Shown here: positions 41,787-49,993 of the stretch, one piece after another | Numbering within the stretch: position 1 is the first letter of the stretch | Layout: every line of letters starts with the position of its first letter | Source of the DNA: CF-13 sp036782775 | GTDB lineage: Bacteria; Chloroflexota; Dormibacteria; CF-121 | DNA: 64,000 nucleotides | NCBI GenBank assembly: GCA_036782775.1 | Contig: DAIPYJ010000011.1 | Coordinates: forward strand, 1-64,000 | Direction: 5' to 3' | Position numbers and translations under genes: made by a program | The notes under the pieces: generated by a model | The model's input: only the letters and a program-made list of their open reading frames with translations | Database searches by the model: none | What the model was told of the DNA's origin: nothing

Positions 41787-42419
41787 ATGCGCCGGACGCG
41801 TGTCCGCTCCATCCTCTCGATTGCCGCCCCGGTGCTGCTGTTTGTCGGCATCTTTCTGGTGCGTGGTGGCTACTTTGGCGAACTCATCAATCGCGTCGGT
41901 GAGACAGGGTCACCGGTTTCCGTTCACCAGCTGAACGACATCGGCACCTTGCAGCAGGCATTCAATCACGATGCCGGTACGCCGCGGCTCATCCTGCTGG
42001 TCTCCCCCACTTGACCGGACTGCAATGCCGGCGCCCGTTGGGTGCAGCAGGAGATTTTGAAGAAACACCCGTCGGTTCCGCTGCGGGTTGAGGTCGTCTG
42101 GCTGCCGATGCTGACCGGCGACTCCGAGCAGTTGATCGATCGGCGCGTCCTCTCCGATCCACGAGTCAGCTATTACTGGGATCCCCATCGGATCGTCGGC
42201 CAGTGGTTCTCGAGCCACGTGACGCAGCAACCGGGCATCACCTGGGATGCGTTCTTTCTCTACGGGGCCCAGGCAGGGTGGGACTCCACACCGGGTCCGC
42301 TGGTTGCCTCTGGCTCGAGCATCATCGGCAACACCGGCCAGCTCAGGGCCGGGTTCAATCAGATTCAGCCGTCAAGTAGCACGGCCGCTGTGCCGGGTCC
42401 ATCCACGCCGCGCTCCTAG
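41787..42419 (+). CDS. Membrane-anchored thioredoxin-like selenoprotein (in-frame UGA at 42012-42014)
   Basis: 210 residues if UGA is selenocysteine. ATG 41787 (TTG 41763 or GTG 41772 possible) gives MRRTRVRSILSIAAPVLLFV, a signal anchor, then a thioredoxin-like domain. The strand TPRLILLVSPT leads to U76-P77-D78-C79 and NAGARWVQQEILKKHP. The frame continues uninterrupted (LRVEVVWLPMLTGDSEQLID, VSYYWDPHRIVGQWFSSHV, ITWDAFFLYG) to TAG 42417-42419. Protein-like sequence on both sides of a single UGA, placed at the first position of a CxxC motif, argues for a selenoprotein and against decay. Probable role: extracytoplasmic thiol/disulfide or methionine sulfoxide-type redox work, with electrons from the CcdA protein encoded 6 bp downstream. 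Confidence 0.83.
42020..42047 (+). promoter_or_regulatory. Candidate SECIS-type hairpin (thioredoxin-like gene)
   Basis: CTGCA (42020-42024) pairs with TGCAG (42043-42047). An inner stem CCGG (42028-42031) pairs with TTGG (42038-42041) through two G-U pairs, leaving the loop CGCCCG. The loop centre is about 20 nt after the UGA, as expected, but the loop lacks the canonical GGU, so confidence is moderate. Confidence 0.4.
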
Positions 42420-42425
42420 GCACGC

Positions 42426-43298
42426 GTGTCGCTTGGGATACGGCGGACCTGGCTCGGAATTGCAGCCGCGGCAGGCGCCCTCTTCCTGGCTGCGCTCGCC
42501 GCGTTCATTTTGGCCCCGGATGGCCATTTCGCGATCGGCGTCGAATCCGCTTCGTCAGCCGCTTCCGCGCTCGCCCAGCGTCCCAGTCAGTCGCTGCCTC
42601 GGATCTACGCCCTCTTCGCCGGCATGGTGGCCGCCTTCAATCCGTGCGGATTCGCCCTGTTACCGGCGTATCTAGGCCTTTACCTTCAGGATGACCGCGG
42701 CCGCCGTCGTTCGATCGCCACCACCATCTCGACCCCGCTCAAGGTATCGCTCAGCGTCACCGCCGCCTTCGTCGCGGTGTTCGGTCTGGTCGGGCTTGCG
42801 GTTGGCGTCGCGGGAACAGCGATCTCATCAGTGCTTCCGCTGGTTGGGTTCATCATCGGCGTCGTCCTTATCGTAGTCGGCGGTGCGGTTCTGTCAGGCT
42901 GGAGCCTGGACACAGCCAGCACGACCAAGCTTGCCGACCGGCTCGGGCCGGCCGCCGGTCGCACCACCATGTCTGGATATTTCGCCTACGGGATCGCCTA
43001 CGCGCTGGCATCCCTTGGCTGCACCTTGCCGGTCTTTCTCACCGTCCTTGGGCTTGCACCCCTTGCCGGCGGCCTGCTTGGCGGACTGCTGCAATTTCTG
43101 CTCTATGGCATCGGCATGGCCGTCGTCCTGGCGGTACTGACGATCGCGGCCGCCCTCTTCAAGACCGAGCTCTTGCGCCGACTGCGTGGCGTCGGACGGA
43201 TCATCGAGCCAGCCGGCGCCATCTTGCTTTTGCTCGTCGGCGCTTACGTGGTCTATTACTGGGTTACCCTTGGCGGACTCTTCCGTGGCACTGCCTGA
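42426..43298 (+). CDS. CcdA/DsbD-type transmembrane thiol-electron transporter
   Basis: 290 residues from GTG 42426. After an N-terminal helix and a short periplasmic stretch there are six membrane helices of the cytochrome c biogenesis (CcdA) family, with the two redox Cys in AAFNPCGFALLPAYLGLYL and LASLGCTLPVF. The protein passes electrons from cytoplasmic thioredoxin to an extracytoplasmic thioredoxin-like partner. The partner is almost certainly the selenoprotein encoded 6 bp upstream. It overlaps the following ABC ATPase gene by 14 bp. Confidence 0.9.
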   Translation: MSLGIRRTWLGIAAAAGALFLAALAAFILAPDGHFAIGVESASSAASALAQRPSQSLPRIYALFAGMVAAFNPCGFALLPAYLGLYLQDDRGRRRSIATTISTPLKVSLSVTAAFVAVFGLVGLAVGVAGTAISSVLPLVGFIIGVVLIVVGGAVLSGWSLDTASTTKLADRLGPAAGRTTMSGYFAYGIAYALASLGCTLPVFLTVLGLAPLAGGLLGGLLQFLLYGIGMAVVLAVLTIAAALFKTELLRRLRGVGRIIEPAGAILLLLVGAYVVYYWVTLGGLFRGTA

Positions 43299-43992
43299 TC
43301 CCGAGAGCACGCCCGGTGTCGGTTTGCGGATTGAGATTCGCGGCCTGAGCCACGAGTACGGAACGCCTCACGCAAGGGTCCAGGCACTGACGGACATCTC
43401 ATTCGAGGTGTCCGCTGGTGATTACGTAGCCCTCATGGGTCCGTCCGGCGCCGGCAAAAGCACCTTGCTGGCCCTCCTCGGTGGGCTCGACCGCCCTCAA
43501 GAGGGAACGTTGGCCATCGACGGGCGCGATATGCGGGCGCTCAGTCGTGATCAGCTGGCCGAGTATCGGCGCACCACGGTTGGCTTCGTATTCCAGCACT
43601 TCGGGCTGGTCGACCTGCTGACCGCTGCCGAGAACGTCGAGCTGGCCTTGTCATTGGCGGGCGTGCCTCCGCACCAGCGGCGGCAACACGTCGGTGCCCT
43701 GCTGTCCTCCGTCGGCCTGCTCGAGCGACGCAACCACCGGCCATCGTCGCTCAGCGGCGGTGAGCGTCAACGGGTCGCGATCGCGCGGGCGCTCGCCAAT
43801 GATCCACGGTTGCTCCTCGCGGACGAGCCGACTGGAAATCTCGATAGCAAGACCGCCGTCGGCGTCATGGACCTGCTCGAGAGCCTCCGGCGTGAGCGCG
43901 GTTGCACTCTCCTGGTGGTCACCCACAATCCGCTGGTCGCTGCTCGCGCCGATCGCCGCGTCGTCATCGATTCTGGCCGGATCGTCCTATGA
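43285..43992 (+). CDS. ABC transporter ATP-binding protein (MacB/LolD type)
   Basis: 235 residues from GTG 43285. Walker A GPSGAGKS, the Q loop in FVFQHFGLVDLLT, signature LSGGERQRVAIARAL, Walker B LLLADEPTGNLD and the His switch VVTHNP are all present. The subfamily pairs with FtsX/MacB-like permeases in lipoprotein, peptide or drug export. The partner permease gene overlaps by 4 bp (ATGA). Its position after CcdA is unusual. Confidence 0.93.
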   Translation: MALPDPESTPGVGLRIEIRGLSHEYGTPHARVQALTDISFEVSAGDYVALMGPSGAGKSTLLALLGGLDRPQEGTLAIDGRDMRALSRDQLAEYRRTTVGFVFQHFGLVDLLTAAENVELALSLAGVPPHQRRQHVGALLSSVGLLERRNHRPSSLSGGERQRVAIARALANDPRLLLADEPTGNLDSKTAVGVMDLLESLRRERGCTLLVVTHNPLVAARADRRVVIDSGRIVL

Positions 43993-45326
43993 GCTGGCGA
44001 GACGAACTGACGCTGGCGCTACGAAGCCTGCTGCGTCGCCCCGGACGGACGGCAATCACCCTGTTGGCGGTCGTTCTGGGGACCGGGCTGCTGGTCGCAT
44101 TGGGAAGCGTCGGCGCGACGGCGGATTCCCGCATCGTCAGCCAGCTGAGCAAGGGTGGTCCGGCAGCGGCGATCAAGGTGGCGGCTGCCCTTCCAAACCC
44201 CGGGCAGCTCGACAGTGACAACCTTCAGGCCGGCGCTCCGAAGAACATCGACGACGCGGCGGTGGGAGCCATTCGGCGCGCGCCCTATGTCGCCTCGGTG
44301 GTACCGTTCCTGGCGGCTCCGGTGCTCGCCATTCCACCGCCGCAGGGTCTGTCCGCGGTACCAGGTACCAACGGTGAGACGCCCATCTTGCCGAATTGGA
44401 TCTTCGACGCCATGGTTGGCACCGACCTGAGTCAGGTGAACAACCTCCCGATCACGGTCCTCGCCGGCCGGCTGCCGAGCCTCCATTCGCTGGACGAAGT
44501 CGCGGTGACGCAAGGGTACCTCGATCATCTTCATCTCGATGTCCACCATCCGGGAGTCGTGCTCGGGACGGAGATCGAGGTCGGAATGCCGCAATCGCAC
44601 GTCATCAATGGCAACCTGCGGCGCCAGGCGCGCTGGATCAAGGCCCGGGTCGTCGGCGTCGTCGCCCAACAAGTCGGCGACGGCGAATTTCTGGTTCCCC
44701 TCGAGCAGGCGCAGATCGCGCGGGGATGGGCGCTACAAGGGATCAGTGACGGCGATGATCCGTTGCCGGTTTCGCCTTATTCCGGCCTGGTGGTCGTGGC
44801 GGGCAGTCTCGACCAGGTGCATACAGTCCGCGCCGAGATCACCGTCCTCGGATATGCCACCAGTGCCCCCGAGCATCTGGTTGCATCCGTGCAGAAATAT
44901 CTCCATGTGGTCGATATCGTTCTCGGTGGCATCGGCACCATCGCCCTGGTGATCGCCTGCCTGGGGATCGCGAACGCTTTACTTGCCGCCGTCCGCGAAC
45001 GCCGGCGGGAAATTGGGGTGCTGAAAGCCATCGGGGCACGCGACCAGGACATCCTTCGCTGGTTTCTCATCGAGGCGCTCGCGGTGGGAGCTCTGGGCGG
45101 CGCGATCGGCACGTTGCTCGGCGTCCTGGTTGCGGAAGGGCTTGGTCAATCCGTCAACCACTATCTCCTGACCCAGGGGTTGCAAAGCGTGTCGCTGGGC
45201 GAGGTCTCGCCGGCTCTGCTCGCCGCCGGTGTCCTTGGCACGGTCTTGCTCGCGTTGCTGGCTGCGGTCGCGCCGGCGCTACAGGCGGCGCGGCTGCCTG
45301 CCCTCGAGGCGGTGAGCGCGGCATGA
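43989..45326 (+). CDS. FtsX/MacB-like ABC permease
   Basis: 445 residues. One N-terminal membrane helix (TAITLLAVVLGTGLLVALGS) is followed by a large extracytoplasmic MacB_PCD-like domain (about 45-310) and three C-terminal helices of the FtsX domain (IALVIACLGIANALLAAVRE, ALAVGALGGAIGTLLG, LLAAGVLGTVLLALLAAVAPA). The coupling-helix sequence RRREIGVLKAIGA is typical. It works with the upstream ATPase, probably in mechanotransmission or export. It overlaps both neighbours by 4 bp. Confidence 0.9.
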   Translation: MSWRDELTLALRSLLRRPGRTAITLLAVVLGTGLLVALGSVGATADSRIVSQLSKGGPAAAIKVAAALPNPGQLDSDNLQAGAPKNIDDAAVGAIRRAPYVASVVPFLAAPVLAIPPPQGLSAVPGTNGETPILPNWIFDAMVGTDLSQVNNLPITVLAGRLPSLHSLDEVAVTQGYLDHLHLDVHHPGVVLGTEIEVGMPQSHVINGNLRRQARWIKARVVGVVAQQVGDGEFLVPLEQAQIARGWALQGISDGDDPLPVSPYSGLVVVAGSLDQVHTVRAEITVLGYATSAPEHLVASVQKYLHVVDIVLGGIGTIALVIACLGIANALLAAVRERRREIGVLKAIGARDQDILRWFLIEALAVGALGGAIGTLLGVLVAEGLGQSVNHYLLTQGLQSVSLGEVSPALLAAGVLGTVLLALLAAVAPALQAARLPALEAVSAA

Positions 45327-46084
45327 GGTTGCGGCTGAGCTCGCTTTGCCTGCTGAGCCTCGTCCTGACGCTGGCGGCCTGCACATCGCTTACTCCAACG
45401 GGAGCCCGGCGGTCGACGCCAAGTCCGAGACCCGCTGCCGTGGCTGCGCCCGTGGTCTATGCCGCGCTCGGGGCGAGCGAGACGGTTGGCGTCGGGGTGG
45501 GTGATCACCTCCGGCAGGCCTGGCCGCAGATCTTCTTCAACATCGCCTTGCCGGATTCGGCGGTCTTTTACAACTTCGGATTCCCTGGCGCGACGACCGC
45601 CGACGCGCTGCAGCTGGAACTGCCGGCGGCGATTGGCGTCCATCCGACGATCGTCACCATCTGGCTCAACGTCAATGATCTGATCGCGGGCGTTTCACCA
45701 GTCACCTACGAGACCGAGCTGCAGCAGTTAGTCCAGCGGTTGCGAGCCGCCGGTACTCGCGAGATTCTGATCGCGAATACCCCCTACCTCGATCGGCTCC
45801 CTGCGTATCTCAGCTGCAATGCGCCATCCGGGTCGCTCCACTGTCCCTTCCCCGCAGAGGCGCCGACCGCAGCCCAGCTCAACGCCATGGTCGACGCCTA
45901 CAACGCCGGCATCCAATGCGTAGCAGCCGAGGAATCCGCGGTTGTTGTCGACCTGCACACGCAGGGAGAATTGCCCGATCTCCATCCCGACTATCTCAGC
46001 GCGGATGGCCTTCACCCCAATGCCAGGGGTTACGCCGCGATCGCCTCGGCCTTCAAGGCGGCGCTGGCCGGGAAGACGCCTTAG
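45323..46084 (+). CDS. SGNH/GDSL hydrolase lipoprotein
   Basis: 253 residues. A signal with lipobox LTLAACTS makes it a lipoprotein. The hydrolase blocks are ALGASETVGVG (block I, Ser), WLNVNDL (block III-like Asn) and DGLHPNARGYAAIA (block V, Asp/His). The usual GDSL is altered to GASE but the Ser remains. It would act as an esterase or acetyl-hydrolase at the outer membrane face. ATGA overlap with the permease supports one operon with the ABC pair. Confidence 0.85.
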   Translation: MRLRLSSLCLLSLVLTLAACTSLTPTGARRSTPSPRPAAVAAPVVYAALGASETVGVGVGDHLRQAWPQIFFNIALPDSAVFYNFGFPGATTADALQLELPAAIGVHPTIVTIWLNVNDLIAGVSPVTYETELQQLVQRLRAAGTREILIANTPYLDRLPAYLSCNAPSGSLHCPFPAEAPTAAQLNAMVDAYNAGIQCVAAEESAVVVDLHTQGELPDLHPDYLSADGLHPNARGYAAIASAFKAALAGKTP

Positions 46085-46130
46085 ATTTCCTTAATAGCGC
46101 CTTCACGTTTCCGCCGTATATCGGTTTGGG

Positions 46131-46655
46131 ATGGGAAAGGGATCGGCGAGCTTGAGCGCAACCGGCATGCGCGAGTTGAGTCCGCTCTTCGGCCGGGCAA
46201 TCGCCGCCCTTCGCATCTGGTTCGGCATCGTCTTTCTCACCAACGGCCTTGCCAAGTTCATCCCCTCGATCGCGAAGACGCCCGTCGGATTCTTGATCGA
46301 CCTCAATGGAGCCAAAGGCATCCTTATCTTCTACGCGCACCGGAATCCGGTCCCGCCCTATCGCAGCCTGGTCGACCAGCTGATCGCGCCCAACTGGAGC
46401 CTCTTTGGGCCCGCCGAGGCGGTGGTTGAGGTCGTCGTTGGCGTTCTGCTGATCGTCGGCCTGTTCGCGACGCTGGCTGCCCTGGTCGGTGCGCTGCTCC
46501 AACTACATCTGCAGTTCGCGTCGCTCTGGAGCAACCAGTGGGTCTTCGAGTACTCGGTCGAATGGGTGCCCTTGCTGGTGTTGGCCGCGATCCACGCCGG
46601 CCGCTGGTTCGGCCTCGATTCGCGTCGTCCGAGGGCGTCCGGATGGCTGGGGTGA
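46131..46655 (+). CDS. DoxX/DoxD-like membrane protein
   Basis: 174 residues with four membrane helices: LRIWFGIVFLTNGLAKFIPS, FGPAEAVVEVVVGVLLIVGL, LAALVGALLQLHLQFASLW and WVPLLVLAAIHAGRWFGLD. The first helix pattern with G-x-x-K and the overall topology match the DoxX family, linked in various bacteria to thiosulfate:quinone oxidation, oxidative stress and MarHydrin-type membrane complexes. The role here is unknown. It overlaps the glycosyltransferase gene by 13 bp. Confidence 0.78.
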   Translation: MGKGSASLSATGMRELSPLFGRAIAALRIWFGIVFLTNGLAKFIPSIAKTPVGFLIDLNGAKGILIFYAHRNPVPPYRSLVDQLIAPNWSLFGPAEAVVEVVVGVLLIVGLFATLAALVGALLQLHLQFASLWSNQWVFEYSVEWVPLLVLAAIHAGRWFGLDSRRPRASGWLG

Positions 46656-47332
46656 GCCGGGTCGCCGTGATCATCCCGGCGCTCAACGAGGCCGGGGCCA
46701 TCGGCGATGTTGTCGCCGAGATAAGGGCGACGGTCGATGCCGAGGTGATCGTCGTCGACAACGGCAGTCAGGATCAGACCGCCACAGTGGCGCGCCGAGC
46801 CGGTGCCGTGGTCGTGACCTGTCCGGAGCGCGGGTATGGCAAGGCCTGCCTCCGGGGAATCGCCGAGGCGCGCGGGAATGATGTCCTGGTCTTCATCGAT
46901 GGCGACGGCAGCATGCCGGCGGTGGACATCCCCGCTTTGGTGGGGCCCATCCTCGATGGCCGAGCGGACATCGTCTGCGGCGCCCGGCGCGCTGACCCTG
47001 GCACGATGCCAGCGCACCAGCGATGGGGTAACCGCCTTTCGATGGCGCTGCTGCGCTCGCTCTACGGCGTCAGGCTCTCTGACCTCGGTCCCTTCCGCGC
47101 GGTTCGGGCGACCACCCTCGCGAGTCTCGCCATGCGGGCGTCGAAGTTTGCCTGGCCGGCGGAAATGCTGGCCCGGGCGGCAAAAGTGCAGGCGCGGATC
47201 ATCGAGGTGCCGGTCGGCTACCGCGCACGTGCAGCCGGCCGGTCGAAGGTTGGCGGTACCCTTCGCGGATCGATCGGGGCCGGCATGGGAATCGTCGGAT
47301 CGCTGGCCTGGGTGCGGATGTTACCGCGGTGA
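46643..47332 (+). CDS. Family 2 glycosyltransferase (polyprenyl-phosphate sugar type)
   Basis: 229 residues from ATG 46643. GT-A motifs IPALNEAGAIGDVV, VVDNGSQDQTATVARRAGA and the metal-binding FIDGDGSMP are present. The GYGKACLRG segment and C-terminal KVGGTLRGSIGAG resemble DPM1-like transferases that put a sugar on polyprenyl phosphate. No C-terminal membrane helices are evident. The stop overlaps the next start (GTGA). Confidence 0.88.
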   Translation: MAGVSRVAVIIPALNEAGAIGDVVAEIRATVDAEVIVVDNGSQDQTATVARRAGAVVVTCPERGYGKACLRGIAEARGNDVLVFIDGDGSMPAVDIPALVGPILDGRADIVCGARRADPGTMPAHQRWGNRLSMALLRSLYGVRLSDLGPFRAVRATTLASLAMRASKFAWPAEMLARAAKVQARIIEVPVGYRARAAGRSKVGGTLRGSIGAGMGIVGSLAWVRMLPR

Positions 47333-48012
47333 GCGACAGCCCATTTCGGAGCTGGTCATCCGACGAATGGCTGATCCTCCTGGCGCGCTGGCCGCAGCCG
47401 GGTGTCGGCAAGTCGCGCCTGGCGGCCGGCATTGGGGATGAGCAGGCGTATCGGCTCGAACAGGCCTTCCTGATGGACACCATCGGATGGGCTTCGCTGG
47501 CGCCGGCGCACCTGATCACGTTCACCCCGGCTGGAGCTGCAGCGCAATTTCGCCGCTGCGCCCCGCGCGCGCATTTGCGGCGCCAGGCGGAGGGAGACCT
47601 GGGCGTCCGCATTCATCAGGCGTTCGTGGATGCCTTCAGTCTCGGAGCCCGTCGGGCCGTCATCGTCGGCAGCGACAGCCCGAATCTTCCATATGCGATC
47701 GTCGATTCCTGCAGGTCGGGGCTGCCGACGGCGGACGCGATGATCGCGCCGACCAGCGACGGCGGCTTCTGCGCCCTCGGCCTCACCCGGCCGGCACCCG
47801 AACTGTTTGTGGGGGTTGCCTGGAGCACGCCAGACGTTTGCGCGCAGGTCATGGCGAATGCCCGTGCCGCCGGGCTCGAGATCCGCTCAACCGAACCCTG
47901 GTACGACGTCGACGACGTGCTGGGTCTCAATCGCCTGCGCTTCGATCTGTCCCTCGACGGTGAATTCGCCCCCAATACCAGCGCAACCCTGGCCCGAATC
48001 AACCGGAAGTAA
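47329..48012 (+). CDS. DUF2064 / TIGR04282-type glycosyltransferase-fold protein
   Basis: 227 residues. LARWPQPGVGKSRLAAGIG is the nucleotide-sugar/NTP binding signature (KxPxxGxxKTRL) of the GT-A-like DUF2064 family. IVGSDSPNLP and APTSDGGFCALGL supply the metal-binding GxDxP and DGGF motifs. Family members are annotated in arsenosugar or polyprenol-linked sugar pathways. The pairing with a family 2 transferase is common. The GTG start overlaps the upstream stop by 4 bp. Confidence 0.85.
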   Translation: MSDSPFRSWSSDEWLILLARWPQPGVGKSRLAAGIGDEQAYRLEQAFLMDTIGWASLAPAHLITFTPAGAAAQFRRCAPRAHLRRQAEGDLGVRIHQAFVDAFSLGARRAVIVGSDSPNLPYAIVDSCRSGLPTADAMIAPTSDGGFCALGLTRPAPELFVGVAWSTPDVCAQVMANARAAGLEIRSTEPWYDVDDVLGLNRLRFDLSLDGEFAPNTSATLARINRK

Positions 48013-48022
48013 GGAGGCACAG

Positions 48023-49171
48023 ATGGCTGTCATTACCGAAGATTCGACGACCGTTGAGCAACGACTGGTGAGCGTGCTCGACGTCGCGCGTGCCAACGCG
48101 GGATCGGTCGACGCGGAGGGAGCCTTTCCGACGGAAACCATTGCGGCACTCCGAAGCTCGGGCCTGCTCGGCCTGACGGTGTCGGAAGGCGACGGTGGGC
48201 TCGGCGCCGGCCCCCGCGAATTCGTCCAGGTGGTCTCCGCACTGGCCGAAGCCTGCGGCTCGAGCGCAATGATCTACCTCATGCACGTCAGCGCCGTGGC
48301 GTGCATCACGGGCGCACCGCCTCCGGGCATTCCGCACGTGCTGTCGCGTCTGGCATCGGGCGACTGGCTCGGGACGCTCGCCTTCAGCGAGCGCGGTTCG
48401 AGAAGCCATTTCTGGGCGCCGGTCTCGCGCGAGGTCTACGAAGGCGGCTCCATCCGGGTCCGGGCCTCCAAAAGCTGGGTCACCTCGGCCGGCCACGCCG
48501 ATGTCTACGTCGTGTCGACGCTGGCCGCCGGGGATCGCGGTCCCACGGACAGCAACCTCTATGTCGTGCGCGGCGACGAGCCAGGGATGACGGTCGCGGC
48601 GCCCTGGCGCGGGATGGGCATGCGGGGCAATGCCTCGTCGCCAATGGCGGTCGATCTTCTGGTTGGCGAAGACCGGCGTATTGGCGCCGATGGCAGCGGC
48701 TTCAAATCGATGATGGAGGCGGTCTTGCCCTGGTTCAACCTGGGCAACGCCGCGGTCTCTCTCGGGCTGGCGCGTGCGGCCGTCAAGGCCGCCATCAAGC
48801 ACGCCTCGGGCACGCGCTTCGAACATACCGGCGATGCCCTGGCGAACCTGCCAACCATTCGCGCCCGGCTGGCGCGCATGCAGATCGAGCTCGACGCAAA
48901 CGACGCGTACCTGCGCCACGCCGCCGATAGCGTGGCTTCGCCGGATGACGGAACACTGTTGCAGGTCCTCGGCGTCAAGGCGGCGGCGAACGACGCCGCG
49001 CTCGACATCACCGATGGCGCCATGCGCGTATGCGGCGGCGCGGCGTTCTCGCAGCAGCTCGCCATCGACCGCTTTTTCCGCGACGCGCGAGCCGGCCACG
49101 TCATGGCGCCCACCGCGGACGTGCTATACGACTTTTACGGCAGGGCCATCACCGGCCTGCCCCTGTTCTGA
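48023..49171 (+). CDS. Acyl-CoA dehydrogenase-like flavoprotein
   Basis: 382 residues from ATG 48023 with AAGGAGG 6 nt upstream. N-terminal helical domain (LRSSGLLGLTVSEGDGGLGA), middle beta domain (GTLAFSERGSRSHFWAPVS, SKSWVTSAGHADVYVV) and C-terminal helices (GDALANLPTIRARLARMQIE, RVCGGAAFSQQLAIDRFFRDARAGHVMAPT) fit the ACAD superfamily. The DszC/SfnB-type monooxygenase branch is as likely as a true dehydrogenase. No beta-oxidation genes are nearby. It sits between sugar genes and a PhnD-like gene, which suggests a specialised oxidation. Confidence 0.85.
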   Translation: MAVITEDSTTVEQRLVSVLDVARANAGSVDAEGAFPTETIAALRSSGLLGLTVSEGDGGLGAGPREFVQVVSALAEACGSSAMIYLMHVSAVACITGAPPPGIPHVLSRLASGDWLGTLAFSERGSRSHFWAPVSREVYEGGSIRVRASKSWVTSAGHADVYVVSTLAAGDRGPTDSNLYVVRGDEPGMTVAAPWRGMGMRGNASSPMAVDLLVGEDRRIGADGSGFKSMMEAVLPWFNLGNAAVSLGLARAAVKAAIKHASGTRFEHTGDALANLPTIRARLARMQIELDANDAYLRHAADSVASPDDGTLLQVLGVKAAANDAALDITDGAMRVCGGAAFSQQLAIDRFFRDARAGHVMAPTADVLYDFYGRAITGLPLF

Positions 49172-49180
49172 GGTCGATCC

Positions 49181-49993
49181 ATGGCAAAGCCGTTGGTGGT
49201 TGGCGCGGTCGCCTATACCGCGAACGTCGTCCCCATCTGGGAGGGGATCCGCGAGTACTTCCGCGAGAGCGACGCCCCCATGGACTTTGTGCTTTTTTCT
49301 AACTACGAGCGCCAGGTCGATGCCTTACTCGAAGGGCAGATCGAGATCGCCTGGAACACCAACCTGGCGTGGGTCCGATGCCTGGGGCTCACGTCGGGCA
49401 CCTGCCAGGCGCTGGCGATGCGCGACGCCGACCTCGTGTTCAAATCCGTCTTCGTCTCGCGCGCCGGCGCCGGGTTGCGCGGACTCGCGTCGCTGCGAGG
49501 ACGACGATTGGCGCTCGGATCGCGCGACTCGGCGCAAGCCGCGATCCTCCCCCTCTATTTCTTGCATCACGCCGGCCTGGTCGACGGCGCCGTCACCGTG
49601 AGGCGGTTCGACACCGACGTGGGCAAGCACGGCGATACCGGTCGCAGCGAGCTCGATGCCATCCGTGCCGTGTTGAGTGACCAGGCCGATGCGGCAGCCA
49701 TCGGCATTAGCACCTGGGAAAGCGTCGGGAAGGGCGAGCTTGCCGATAGAGCACTGGAAGCCTTCTGGGAATCGCCCGAGTACTGCCACTGCAACTTCAC
49801 CGCGCTTCAGTCCCTGGACCATGAGCGGAGCGAGGCCTGGGTCAGTCATCTGCTTCGGATGGACTGGAACATTCCCGCGCATCGCCGCATCCTCGAGCTC
49901 GAAGGCCTCAAGGCGTGGGTCCGTCCGCAGCTGGCGGGCTACGAGCCGCTGCTGGCGGCGGTCAAAGAGCAGCAGATCCCGTTGCGATGGTGA
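49181..49993 (+). CDS. PhnD-like phosphonate/phosphate-type binding protein without signal peptide
   Basis: 270 residues. The bilobal type II binding fold of the PhnD/SsuA class is indicated by KPLVVGAVAYTANVVPIWEG, LLEGQIEIAWNTNLAWVR, LRGRRLALGSRDSAQAAILP and DQADAAAIGISTWE. No signal peptide or lipobox is present and there are no ABC permease or ATPase genes beside it, so it probably acts in the cytoplasm as a sensor or substrate-channelling protein, or as an enzyme. GAGG precedes ATG. It overlaps the radical SAM gene by 7 bp. Confidence 0.82.
   Translation: MAKPLVVGAVAYTANVVPIWEGIREYFRESDAPMDFVLFSNYERQVDALLEGQIEIAWNTNLAWVRCLGLTSGTCQALAMRDADLVFKSVFVSRAGAGLRGLASLRGRRLALGSRDSAQAAILPLYFLHHAGLVDGAVTVRRFDTDVGKHGDTGRSELDAIRAVLSDQADAAAIGISTWESVGKGELADRALEAFWESPEYCHCNFTALQSLDHERSEAWVSHLLRMDWNIPAHRRILELEGLKAWVRPQLAGYEPLLAAVKEQQIPLRW

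Noticed and set aside
41200..42419. Reassigned UGA code (Trp or Gly) as explanation of the two internal TGAs
   Set aside because: Many genes in the window end in TGA, including overlapping ATGA junctions, so UGA is a normal stop here.
47999..49099. 366-codon minus-strand open frame
   Set aside because: Antisense to the acyl-CoA dehydrogenase-like gene, which has a good ribosome-binding site and family motifs.
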